Of a DNA stretch of 64,000 nt, positions 1 through 8,700 are shown piece by piece. Where the stretch lies: assembly GCF_001421565.1 (NCBI RefSeq), contig NZ_LMKQ01000002.1, positions 310,001-374,000 on the forward strand, in the 5' to 3' direction. Origin of the DNA: Agromyces sp. Leaf222 (GTDB lineage Bacteria; Actinomycetota; Actinomycetes; Actinomycetales; Microbacteriaceae). A program made the position numbers and the translations under genes. The notes below the pieces were generated by a model. It was not told the DNA's origin and searched no databases. It saw only the letters and a program-made list of their open reading frames with translations. Position 1 is the first letter of the stretch. Each line of letters begins with the position of its first letter.

Positions 1-1
1 A

Positions 2-1243
2 CCCACGTCGGTCGCGTCGAACTGGGCCCGCGAGGCGGCACGCTTCACGCCCGGCCTGCGCGTGGCATCCGTCACCTCAACGCAGGCGAAGCGTCGGGGC
101 AGCATCGCGGATGCCGCGGCCGACGCGGACCTCGTCATCACCACGTACGCCGTGCTGCGCCTCGAGGCCGAGGCGTTCGGCGCGCTCGAGTGGGGCGGGC
201 TCGTGCTCGACGAGGCGCAATTCGTGAAGAACGCGACGACGAAGGTGCACGCGGCGGCCCGCGGCATCCGTGCGCCGTTCCGCCTCGCCGTCACCGGCAC
301 CCCCATCGAGAACGACCTCGGCGAGCTGTGGGCGATCCTGCAGATCGTCGCGCCGGGCCTGTTCCCGTCGCGCCGGTCGTTCGACGAGCAGTACCGGCGG
401 CCGATCGAGCTCGACCGAAACCTCGTGCGGCGCGATCGGCTGCGCCGCCGCATCCGGCCGCTCATGCTGCGTCGCACGAAAGACGACGTCGCGCCCGAGC
501 TGCCGGCGAAGCAGGAGCAGGTGCTCGAGGTGACGCTCGCGCCGACCCACCGCCGGCTCTACGACACGATGCTGCAGCGAGAGCGGCAGAAACTGCTCGG
601 CCTCATCGACGACCTCGACCGCAACCGGTTCATCGTCTACCGGTCGCTCACGCTGCTGCGCATGCTCGCGCTCGACGCGACGCTCATCGACGACGACGCA
701 TACGCGCATGTGCCCTCCGCCAAGCTCGACGCCCTGTTCGAGCAGCTCGACGACGTGCTCGCCGAGGGGCACAAGGCTCTCGTGTTCAGCCAGTTCACGT
801 CGTTCCTCGGGCGGGCCAGGTCGCGGCTCGATGCGGCGGGCGTGCCGTACGCCTACCTCGACGGGTCGACCCCGGTGCGTCGCCGCGACGCCGAGATCGC
901 GCGATTCCGCGACGGCGAGGCATCCGTGTTCCTGATCAGCCTGAAGGCCGGCGGGTTCGGCCTGAACCTCACCGAGGCCGACTACGTGTTCCTGCTCGAC
1001 CCGTGGTGGAACCCCGCGAGCGAGGCGCAGGCCGTCGACCGTGCGCACCGCATCGGGCAGACGAAGCAGGTGATGGTCTACCGGCTCGTCGCCGCCGACA
1101 CCATCGAAGAGAAGGTCATGGCGCTCAAGGCCCGCAAGGGCGAGCTCGTCGCGTCGATCCTCGACGAGGGTACGGATGCCGCAGACCCGCGTGCAGCCGA
1201 GGCGTTGACAGCCGACGACCTGCGGGGGCTGCTCGAGGCGTGA
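2..1243 (+). CDS. SNF2-family DEAD/DEAH-box helicase, C-terminal part (5' end outside window)
   Basis: The frame is open from base 2, and the first residues (PTSVASNWAREAARF) already match an SNF2 core motif, so the gene begins before the window. Visible are 413 residues. The Walker B-like box is DEAQ (about residue 68), motif III is TGTPIEN (about 97), and the RecA-like C-terminal lobe runs from FSQFTSF (about 262) to DRAHRIGQT (about 345) with the ATPase arginine. Proteins of this type move along double-stranded DNA using ATP; RapA/HepA-like and bacterial Swi2/Snf2 proteins act in transcription recycling or repair. The exact role cannot be read from this part. The gene is convergent with the wall-protein gene and shares a hairpin with it. 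Confidence 0.9.
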   Translation, partial: PTSVASNWAREAARFTPGLRVASVTSTQAKRRGSIADAAADADLVITTYAVLRLEAEAFGALEWGGLVLDEAQFVKNATTKVHAAARGIRAPFRLAVTGTPIENDLGELWAILQIVAPGLFPSRRSFDEQYRRPIELDRNLVRRDRLRRRIRPLMLRRTKDDVAPELPAKQEQVLEVTLAPTHRRLYDTMLQRERQKLLGLIDDLDRNRFIVYRSLTLLRMLALDATLIDDDAYAHVPSAKLDALFEQLDDVLAEGHKALVFSQFTSFLGRARSRLDAAGVPYAYLDGSTPVRRRDAEIARFRDGEASVFLISLKAGGFGLNLTEADYVFLLDPWWNPASEAQAVDRAHRIGQTKQVMVYRLVAADTIEEKVMALKARKGELVASILDEGTDAADPRAAEALTADDLRGLLEA

Positions 1244-1278
1244 ACGCCGGGTCGCGTCTCGCCTTCGAGCGTGAACGA

Positions 1279-1310
1279 CGGATGCCCCGAGCCGAAGCCC
1301 GGGGCATCCG
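1279..1310. terminator. Bidirectional hairpin between convergent genes
   Basis: Perfect 11-bp arms CGGATGCCCCG (1279-1289) and CGGGGCATCCG (1300-1310) enclose a 10-nt loop. The hairpin lies between the ends of the helicase and the wall-protein gene. There is no T-tract, as is usual for actinobacterial terminators, so termination is inferred. Confidence 0.65.
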
Positions 1311-1340
1311 CGCCGATCGATCGATCGGGCCGTTCGGCGA

Positions 1341-2789
1341 TCAGGCCTTGCGGCGCCGCGCGATCACGAGGGTGACGCCGGCCGCGGCGAGCAGCGCACC
1401 GGCACCGATCGCGAGCGGAAGCACGTCGAATCCGGTCGACGCGAGGCCGGCCTCGGTCGAGCCTGCGGTGGTCGCCGCGGGCGTCGTGGTCGGCGTCTCA
1501 TCGGGGGTCTGCACCGTCGTCTCGTCGCCGCCCTCGGGGGTGGTCGGGTCGGTCGGCTCGCTCGGGTCGACGGGCTCGGTCGGGTCGACCGGGTCCGTCG
1601 GGTCGGCGGGGTCGATCGGGTCCGTCGGCTCGATCGGCGTCAGCGGGGTGGTCGGGTCGGTGGGGTCGACCGGGTCGGTCGGCTCGCCGGGCTCGGGGGT
1701 GCAGTCGAGGCCCTTGCCGCCGATCCACGGGTAGTTGTGGTGCTCGACGCCGTCGCCGCCGATGGTGAGGTCGCCGCCGACGAGGAGGCGGCCGTTCGTC
1801 GAGGTCGTCACGTCCGCGTCGGCCTCGGGTGCGAGCACCGAGCCGATGAGCTGCCCGTTCGTGCCGAGCGAGAGGGTGGTCGCGTCGGCGACGTTCCAGG
1901 CGAGGCGCGACGACCAGGTGCCGAACTCGGGGCTCGACGGCCCGTCGAAGCGCGAGCCGCCGTCGGCGAAGTAATTGGGCGCCCAGGTGAGCGACGAACC
2001 GGTCACGTTGATGAGCACGGGTGCCGAGTCGGACGCGAGGTCGAACACGACCTCGGGCGTCGAGCCGAGCACCGATGCCGAAACCGTGAAGACGTAGAGC
2101 TCGCGGTCGGCGCTGCTCGCGAAGCGCACCTCGTTGCCGCTCGTGGTCGCCACGTCGGTCGCGGCCAGGCCGGCGAGGTCGTCGGACGCATCGCCGAGCA
2201 CCGTCGCGAAGCCGGCGTTGGGGGACATCGCGGTCGAGGCGCCGAGCCCGTCGCGGGCCGCGCCGCCGAAGAGGTCGAACGTGACGCCCGGGGTGATGGA
2301 GCCGCCCACGTCGACGAGGCCGCCGCCCGCGAGGTTCGCGCCGACGTGCAGCTGCGTGCCGTTCGCGGTCGAGAGGTCGCCGCCGATGGCGAGCATCTGC
2401 GAGCCGCCGGCGGGCGTGATGCCGGAGCCGTACCCGGCGGAGCCGATGTTGAACACGCCGCCGCTCGTCTTGGCGAACGTCGCGTCACCTGCGACGAGCA
2501 GCAGCCCCTCGGACTCGGCGGCGGCGCCCTCGACGCGGTAGTCGCCGCCGGCGAACACGGCGACGCTCGAGTCGGTGAACACGGGCAGGTGTCCGAGCGG
2601 GGGCATCTCGCCGCTCGGCGGGCAGGTGTTCGCGGGGGCGTCAGCCGCGGCCGTGGCTGCGGTCGCGGGCGACGCGACGCCGGTCAGGGCGAGCGCCGAG
2701 GCTCCGGTGGCGGCGAGGCCGGTGATGGCGAGCACGCTGAGGCTCTTGCGCAGGCGCGCGCGGGGGCGTCGGGGCGCGGTGGTGGGCAC
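1341..2789 (-). CDS. Choice-of-anchor A family surface protein with LPXTG-like sorting signal
   Basis: A 482-residue exported protein with a GTG start preceded by GGAG six bases upstream. Residues 1-45 form a long signal peptide (Arg-rich n-region, hydrophobic core, cleavage near ATAATAAADA). Residues about 60-360 show the choice-of-anchor A fold, with VAVFAGGDYRV, LLVAGDATF, LAIGGDLS and LLVGGDLTIGG. A Pro/Asp/Thr repeat (DPTDPVDPTEP type, about residues 370-420) gives a wall-spanning stalk. The C-terminus has LASTG, a hydrophobic helix and RRRKA, so a sortase should anchor it to peptidoglycan. No sortase gene is in the window. The ligand is unknown; such proteins are assumed to be adhesins or coat proteins. 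Confidence 0.85.
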   Translation of the reverse strand: MPTTAPRRPRARLRKSLSVLAITGLAATGASALALTGVASPATAATAAADAPANTCPPSGEMPPLGHLPVFTDSSVAVFAGGDYRVEGAAAESEGLLLVAGDATFAKTSGGVFNIGSAGYGSGITPAGGSQMLAIGGDLSTANGTQLHVGANLAGGGLVDVGGSITPGVTFDLFGGAARDGLGASTAMSPNAGFATVLGDASDDLAGLAATDVATTSGNEVRFASSADRELYVFTVSASVLGSTPEVVFDLASDSAPVLINVTGSSLTWAPNYFADGGSRFDGPSSPEFGTWSSRLAWNVADATTLSLGTNGQLIGSVLAPEADADVTTSTNGRLLVGGDLTIGGDGVEHHNYPWIGGKGLDCTPEPGEPTDPVDPTDPTTPLTPIEPTDPIDPADPTDPVDPTEPVDPSEPTDPTTPEGGDETTVQTPDETPTTTPAATTAGSTEAGLASTGFDVLPLAIGAGALLAAAGVTLVIARRRKA

Positions 2790-2819
2790 GTGGAACTCCG
2801 TTCGGGTCGGGGCGGTACG

Positions 2820-2957
2820 CCGCGGGCCGGGTCGTCCGTCATCGACGGATGCCCGCGGTGGAGCACCTTCGTGCTCCGTGAGGGCCCGCGTTCGCGGGGG
2901 CGAACCGGCCTCACTTCGAGAGACGCACGAACCCGCGAATCATGACGCGGGTTTCGT
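2820..2957 (-). promoter_or_regulatory. Folded 5' leader of the wall-protein gene
   Basis: Three hairpins lie in series between the divergent wall-protein and MarR genes. The first pairs CCGCGGG (2820-2826) with CCCGCGG (2852-2858) and has an inner TCCGTC/GACGGA stem. The second is GGAGCAC-CTTC-GTGCTCC (2860-2877). The third pairs AACCCGCG (2930-2937) with CGCGGGTT (2946-2953) around an 8-nt loop and can extend to about 2957. If transcription of the wall-protein gene starts upstream of about 2960, all three are in its leader. It fits no riboswitch class that I recognise. The rest of the 347-bp gap holds the MarR operators. Confidence 0.45.
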
Positions 2958-3062
2958 AAGAGTTCTTTACTATCACGCCGAGCCGATCGTTCGCCATGCG
3001 TGACGCGGGCTTACGGGCGTTCCTGTGCCCCGCCGTGACCTCCGTCGACCGTGAGTGGGTTA

Positions 3063-3107
3063 TGTTGCGGAATGCAACACGCGAGCGTAACGTTGTATGA
3101 AGCAACA
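3063..3107 (+). promoter_or_regulatory. Tandem operators of the adjacent MarR repressor
   Basis: Two 17-bp inverted repeats of the same design sit 28 bp apart, just before the MarR gene. Site 1 (3063-3079) is perfect: TGTTGC-GGAAT-GCAACA. Site 2 (3091-3107) is CGTTGT-ATGAA-GCAACA. Shared half-sites and spacing mark them as one protein's operator. The gene starts 29 bp downstream, so autorepression of the MarR/dehydrogenase pair is expected (inference). Confidence 0.75.
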
Positions 3108-3136
3108 GGTGTTCCGAGCGACAGCAGGAGGCGACC

Positions 3137-3697
3137 ATGACCCGACAGGCGGCATCGCGCGACACCGCGACCTCCGACATCCTCAGCGCTCTCATCGTGG
3201 TCAGCCGCCGCGGCGTCGCCGACGCGCGCACCGCGAACCTCAGCCTGAGCATGACCGACCAGTCGATCCTCGGCTTCATCGTCGACCACCCCGGCTGCCG
3301 CTCGGTCGACATCGCGCAGGCCTACCGCCTCAACCGATCCACGGTCTCACGCCAGCTCGCGGGCCTCGTCTCGCTCGGGGTCGTGCGCGAGATGACGGAT
3401 GCCGGAGGCCGAGGTCGCCCGCTCGAACTCACTGCGTCGGGGCGCGCCGCCTACGACGAGGCCATCGGCATCCTGCACGGCATCGTCGCCGACCAGCTCG
3501 ACGGCTGGAGCGACGCCGAGGTCGACCGCTTCGCGCGCGACCTGCGGCGATTCAACGTCGGGCACCCAGAACTCGGAACCACGGGCGAGACCCGCCCGCG
3601 GCATCCGCTCGAGACCCCCGACGGGTCTCACGACGGCGCCGCACCCGGCGCAGACATCGCCCCACGAGGGACGCAACGAAAGAAGGAACAGCAATGA
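3137..3697 (+). CDS. MarR-family transcriptional regulator
   Basis: A 186-residue winged-helix protein. The recognition helix region reads AQAYRLNRSTVSRQLAGLVSLG (about residues 58-79, given here as spaced family core), followed by a wing at DAGGRGRPLELT. The C-terminal 30 residues are polar and probably disordered. Its stop overlaps the start of the 3-hydroxyacyl-CoA dehydrogenase gene by ATGA, so the two are translationally coupled. Two operator palindromes stand directly upstream. MarR proteins usually release DNA on binding a small acid or acyl-CoA, so this one probably senses the substrate or product of the coupled enzyme (inference). Confidence 0.85.
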   Translation: MTRQAASRDTATSDILSALIVVSRRGVADARTANLSLSMTDQSILGFIVDHPGCRSVDIAQAYRLNRSTVSRQLAGLVSLGVVREMTDAGGRGRPLELTASGRAAYDEAIGILHGIVADQLDGWSDAEVDRFARDLRRFNVGHPELGTTGETRPRHPLETPDGSHDGAAPGADIAPRGTQRKKEQQ

Positions 3698-4551
3698 CCA
3701 TCGCGAACGTGACCGTGCTCGGCACCGGAGTGCTCGGCTCGCAGATCGCCTACCAGACCGCGTTCAGCGGCTTCGACGTCGTCGCCTACGACATCAGCGA
3801 CGACGCGCTCGCCGCCGCGAAGCAGCGCTTCGCCGGACTCGCCGAGACCTACGTGACCGAGGGCGTCGCCGGCGCAGCCGACGGTGCGCAGGCCGCGCTC
3901 GGCCGCATCCGCACCACGGCGGACCTCGCGGACGCCGTCGCGAACGCCGACCTCGTCATCGAGGCGATCCCCGAGCAGCTCTCGCTCAAGCAGTCGACCT
4001 ACGAGAAGCTCTCCGCACTCGCCCCCGAGCGCACGATCTTCGCCACCAACTCCTCGACCCTGCTGCCGAGCGACCTCTCGCCGTTCACCGGCCGCGCCGA
4101 CCGGTTCCTCGCGCTGCACTTCGCCAACCGCGTGTGGGCGCACAACACCGCAGAGGTCATGGGCACCGAGGCCACGAACCCCGAGGTGTACGCGACCGTC
4201 GTCGACTTCGCGGCGAAGATCGGCATGGTTCCGATCGAGATCAAGAAGGAGAAGGCCGGCTACCTGCTGAACTCCCTCCTCGTGCCGTTCCTCTCGGCCG
4301 CGGGCGAGCTGCTCGTCGACGGCATCGCCGAGCCCGACGCCATCGACAAGACCTGGCGCATCGGCACCGGCGCGCCCATGGGCCCGTTCCAGATCTACGA
4401 CATCGTCGGCCTCACCACGGCCTACAACATCTCCAAGGCCGGCGGCCCGAAGCAGCAGGCGTTCGCCGACCTCATCAAGGAGCGCTACATCGACCAGGGC
4501 AAGCTCGGCGTCGCCACCGGCGAGGGCTTCTACACCTACCCGAAGGCCTGA
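3694..4551 (+). CDS. 3-hydroxyacyl-CoA dehydrogenase (NAD-binding, 3HCDH family)
   Basis: A 285-residue single-function enzyme, the size of 3-hydroxybutyryl-CoA dehydrogenases. The N-terminus has the dinucleotide site GTGVLG (residues 8-13) and an acidic end to beta-2 (YDIS). The catalytic region carries ATNSSTLLPS and LHFANRVW, where the active-site His is expected. The C-terminal domain has KAGYLLNSLLVPFL and GTGAPMGPFQIYD, typical of 3HCDH. It should oxidise (S)-3-hydroxyacyl-CoA to 3-oxoacyl-CoA with NAD+. It is coupled to its own MarR regulator rather than to the other beta-oxidation genes at 34-43 kb, suggesting a separate substrate or signal. Confidence 0.85.
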   Translation: MTIANVTVLGTGVLGSQIAYQTAFSGFDVVAYDISDDALAAAKQRFAGLAETYVTEGVAGAADGAQAALGRIRTTADLADAVANADLVIEAIPEQLSLKQSTYEKLSALAPERTIFATNSSTLLPSDLSPFTGRADRFLALHFANRVWAHNTAEVMGTEATNPEVYATVVDFAAKIGMVPIEIKKEKAGYLLNSLLVPFLSAAGELLVDGIAEPDAIDKTWRIGTGAPMGPFQIYDIVGLTTAYNISKAGGPKQQAFADLIKERYIDQGKLGVATGEGFYTYPKA

Positions 4552-4586
4552 TCCACGCGGGGCTCGACCCGCACCTTTCGAGCCGA

Positions 4587-4624
4587 GCGGATGCCGCGAC
4601 GAGACGCCTCGTCGCGGCATCCGC
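4587..4624. terminator. Bidirectional hairpin terminator
   Basis: Perfect 17-bp arms (4587-4603 and 4608-4624; core GCGGATGCCGCGACGAG) enclose the tetraloop ACGC. It lies between the convergent dehydrogenase and TrmB/LuxR-like regulator genes. The arms are built from the GGATGCC heptamer. Confidence 0.75.
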
Positions 4625-4649
4625 CGTCTCCGGGGGCGTCCGGCGCCGA

Positions 4650-5672
4650 CTACACCCAGGTCCTGCGCACGGCCTCGGCCCCGAGCTGCAGCCGCGTCGC
4701 GACGCCGGCCGTCTCCATGAGTTCGGCGACCCGCCGCTGCACCGTGCGCACCGAGATGCCGAGTTGTGCGCCGGCCGCGGCATCCGTGAGCCCCAGCAGC
4801 AGCAGCTTCAGCAGGTCGCGGTCGACCGCGTCGTGGGCGCCGGGCAGCTCGCCGGTCGAGATGAACTCGGTCGACGTCGCCCAGTACTCCTCGAACGTCG
4901 CGATCACGAGGTCGAGCAGGCCGCTCGGGTTCACGAGCAGCGCACCCGACGACCGCTCCTCGCCGTGCGATCGCATCGGCAGCATCGCCACGTCGTCGTC
5001 GGCGATGATGAGGCGCGTCGGCAGCGTCGGCAGCACGCGCACCTCCTCGCCGAACGGCGCGGATTCGCGGGCCGAGTCGATGAAGCCCGGCCACTCGAGC
5101 ACCGCCTTCTCGACGATCACGCGGTAGCGCACCCCTCGCCGCAGCGCGTCGTCCTCCGCCGAGTTCTCGGTGGCGTCGAGAAAGGCGACGTCGCTCAGCA
5201 TGAGCACGCGGACCTGCTGCGTCGCCGACGCCTGCAGCTGGGCGAAGCGCTGGCGCACGGCATCCGCCCCGAGCACCACGTCGACGACGTCGGGCGCCGT
5301 GCGCTGCGCCGCCCCGTTGCGGTAGATCTCGCTCAGCTCCACGAGCGCTTCATGCGCCTGGGTCAGCCGGCGCTCGCGGTCGAGGAGCATCGGCCGCAGT
5401 GCGAGCGACGGCGGCGAGGCGACGACGCGGTCGGGCGCCGAGGCCTGTCGCGCGAGCAGGCCGAGCCGCTCGAGCTCCGCGACGATCGCGCGCACCTCGG
5501 GCCTCGGCTTCGCCGCGGATTCCGCGAGCTCGTCGATGCTCGACGAGGGTGCCTGCAGGACGAGCCGATAGAGCGCGGTGTGCTCGTCGTCCAGTCCGAT
5601 CGCCTCGAGCACGAGCGCCTTCCGTTCCTTCGCTGCGCCGACCGCCGTCATGGCGGATCGAAGCCATGGCAT
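4650..5672 (-). CDS. TrmB-like/LuxR-type two-HTH transcriptional regulator
   Basis: A 340-residue protein with a winged helix at each end. The N-terminus (LDDEHTALYRLVL, then DELAESAAKPRPEVRAIVAEL and LGLLAR) resembles TrmB/sugar-type wHTH. The middle (about 100-260) looks like a sensor region related to HKD/TrmB-linked domains. The C-terminus (LLLLGLTDAAAGAQLGIS, then VRTVQRRVAELM) is a LuxR/GerE-type HTH. This arrangement is known in actinobacterial regulators beside secreted proteases, and here the gene is divergent from a large subtilase. Start choice is uncertain: the first ATG has GGAGAG almost touching it, and a second ATG lies at 5651. Confidence 0.75.
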   Translation of the reverse strand: MPWLRSAMTAVGAAKERKALVLEAIGLDDEHTALYRLVLQAPSSSIDELAESAAKPRPEVRAIVAELERLGLLARQASAPDRVVASPPSLALRPMLLDRERRLTQAHEALVELSEIYRNGAAQRTAPDVVDVVLGADAVRQRFAQLQASATQQVRVLMLSDVAFLDATENSAEDDALRRGVRYRVIVEKAVLEWPGFIDSARESAPFGEEVRVLPTLPTRLIIADDDVAMLPMRSHGEERSSGALLVNPSGLLDLVIATFEEYWATSTEFISTGELPGAHDAVDRDLLKLLLLGLTDAAAGAQLGISVRTVQRRVAELMETAGVATRLQLGAEAVRRTWV

Positions 5673-5700
5673 CTCTCCGCCACCACCCTAGCCAACGCGC

Positions 5701-5743
5701 CGTGAGAGGTTGCTTGGCAAGCCAGTCCGAACGCGTGAGAGGT
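5701..5743. repeat. 10-bp direct repeats between regulator and subtilase
   Basis: CGTGAGAGGT occurs at 5701-5710 and again at 5734-5743, 33 bp (about three helical turns) apart, in the intergenic region of the regulator and subtilase genes. A CTTG-G-CAAG palindrome lies between them. The second copy contains the probable ribosome-binding site GAGAGG of the subtilase. They may be sites for the LuxR-type domain of the neighbour (inference). Confidence 0.5.
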
Positions 5744-5750
5744 ATCCCTA

Positions 5751-8700
5751 ATGCCACGAAGCACGAGACCATTCGCACACCGCCGATCGTTCGCGGCCGC
5801 CATCAGCGGCCTCGTGATCGGCGTCGCCGGGGTCGGCGCAGCCGCCCTTCCGGCCACCGCCGATCCAGCCGGAGGCGGCACACCGCCGCCGGCCGCTTCG
5901 GCCGCAGCGCCGGCCGCCGCCGGCGGCACGCACACCGTCACCCTCATCACGGGCGACCGCGTCACCGTGACCGACCTCGCGGGCGGCACGCACGCGGTCG
6001 CGATCGACGCCGTCGACCCGGGCGAGGCCTTCCAGACCATCGAGGTCGCGGGCGAGCTGCACGTGCTGCCGAGGTCGGCCATGCCCTTCGTCACGGCGGG
6101 CGTCGTCGACGGCGACCTGTTCAACGTCAGCCGCCTCATCGAGTACGGCTACGACGACGCCTCGGTCGATGCGACCCCGGTGATCCTCGAGCTCGACGAC
6201 GCGTCGTCCGCCCGCAGCTTCTCGGCGCCCGTGCCCGGCATCGACGTCGGCGCGCCGCTCGCGAGCATCGGCGGCGCGGCCGCGTCGGCCGAGCACGCGA
6301 GTGCGGAGTCGACCTGGGCCGCGCTGACGGATGCCGCGGCCTCCGATGCCCGCAGCTTCAGCGCCCCCGGCGCGGTGAGCCTCGGCGGCGGCGTCGCCGC
6401 GATCCACCTCGACGGCAAGGTGCAGGCGACGCTCGACTCGAGCGTGCCCTACATCGGCGCGCCCGCGGCGTGGGCGGCCGGATACACCGGAGACGGCGTG
6501 ACCGTCGCCGTGCTCGACACCGGATACGACGACACCCACCCCGACCTCGCGGGCCGCGTGCTCGCCGACTCGACGAGCTTCGTTCCCGACGAGTCCGTCT
6601 CCGACGACCCGAACGGACACGGCACGCACGTCGCCTCGACGATCGCGGGCACCGGAGCCGCGAGCGGCGGAACCCACCGCGGTGTCGCCGACGGCGCGAA
6701 CCTGCTCGTCGGCAAGGTGCTGAGCGCCACCGGCGAGGGCCAGGACTCGTGGATCATCTCCGCCATGGAGTGGGCCGCCGACCGCGCCGACATCGTCTCG
6801 ATGAGCCTCGGCACCCGCTACGGCGACGACGGCACCGACCTCATGTCGCAGGCCCTGAACGAGATCTCGGCCGAGACCGACGCGCTCTTCATCGTCGCCG
6901 CCGGAAACTCGAGCGCGCCGGAGACGGTCGGCTCACCCGGTTCCGCCGCGAGCGCCCTCACCATCGGCTCGGTTGACGACCCCAGCGGCGAGCTCTCGTG
7001 GTTCTCGAGCCAGGGGCCGCTCGTGCGCTCCGGCGCGCTGAAGCCCGACCTCGCCGGTCCGGGCAACGACGTCACGGCCGCCCGCTCGGCGGACAGCCCC
7101 GGCGAGGGGTCGTACATCGGCATGAGCGGCACGTCGATGGCGACCCCGCACGTCGCGGGCGCCGCGGCGATCGTGAAGCAGCAGCATCCGGAGTACACCG
7201 GCGCGCAACTGCGGGCGGCGCTCACGAGCACGGCGACGGATGTCGGGCTCACGCCCTACCAGGTCGGCTCCGGCGTCGTCGACGTCGCCGCGGCGATCGA
7301 GGCCGACGTCGTGGCATCCGGGTCTGGCGACTTCGGCATGCTGACGTGGGGCGAGGACGCGACGCCGGTCACGCGCATGATCGAGTACGCGAACCGCGGC
7401 GACGCCGAGGTCACGATCGACCTGACCGCGACGCTCACCGACACCACGCCCGGCGCGGGCGGCGGCGTCGAGCCCGGTCGCACCGCCGAGGCATCCGGCA
7501 CCGCCGAGGCATCCGACGTGCTCACGATGGATGCCGCCTCGCTCACGATCCCGGCGGGCGAGACCCGATCGGTCGTGCTCACGGCTGACCCGGCGAAGGT
7601 GCCGGCCGGAGTGCAGCTCTCGGGCGTGCTCACCGCCGCCGTCGCCGGCGACCCGGTCACCCGCACCGCGCTCGGCATCATCGCGGAGGCGGAACGCTAC
7701 GACCTCACCGTCACGGCGACCGACTTCGCGGGCGAGCCGCTCGAGACCTCCGGGTGGATCTGGAACGCCGCGACCGGCTGGTACACCTCCTTCGGCGTTC
7801 CCGGCGAGACCACGCTGCGCCTGCCCGCTGGTCTCTACTCGGTGATGTCGTTCATGGACGTCGCCCGCGACGCCGACACCCAGGCGATCGCGCTCGTCGG
7901 CGACCCCGACGTCGTGCTCGACGGTGCGGCGAGCGTCGCGTTCGACGCGCGGGACACGAAGCCCGTGACCGTCGACGTCGGCGAGAAGGGGCTCGAGGCC
8001 ACGGTGCGACGCATGGACTACAGGGTCGACGGCTTCACGGGCAGCGCCCTCGCGCCGGTCTGGGTCGACGAGCTCTACGCCCAGCCGATGGATGCGCCCG
8101 AGGCCGAGAGCTTCGACTTCACCACGCGGTGGCGCCTGCAGGAGCCGACGCTGTCGCTGACGGCGGGCAAGGAGCAGCTCGACCTCATCCCGCAGGTCGG
8201 CTCGACCCTGCTCGACGGCCGGATCCGCGCCGGCGCGGTCGACGTGGGCCTCGGCAGCGCCGAGGAGTTCGCCGCGGTCGACGTGAAGGGCAAGGTCGCG
8301 GTCGTGACCCGTTCCGACGTCGTCTCGGCGCCCGAACGTTCGGCGAACGCCGTCGCGGCGCGTGCCGCGTTGCTGCTCACCGTCAACGACGGCGACGGGG
8401 AGCTCAGCGAGTGGGTCGGCTCCGACGACTACACCGCCGACACGCCCATCCCGGTCGCCGCGGTCAGCGGCGTGCAGGGACGCCGGGTGCTCGCCGCGAT
8501 CGCGAAGAAGCCGGTCACCGTGAGCGGCACGGGAATCCCGAACGCCGACGAGATCTGGGACATCGCCCGCTACAGCGACGGCTCGGTGCCCCAGAAGCTC
8601 GACTACCGGCCGAAGAAGCTCGCCCGCATCGACACGACCTACTACGGCGACCCGGCCACGGTCGGCGAGTACCGGTACGACTTCGTGCCGGGAACCGAGT

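Noticed and set aside
1535..1695. GGTCGGTCGGGTCGAC-type repeats that look like a minisatellite or CRISPR
   Set aside because: They encode the DPTDP stalk of the wall protein in frame; spacing is irregular and there are no spacers.
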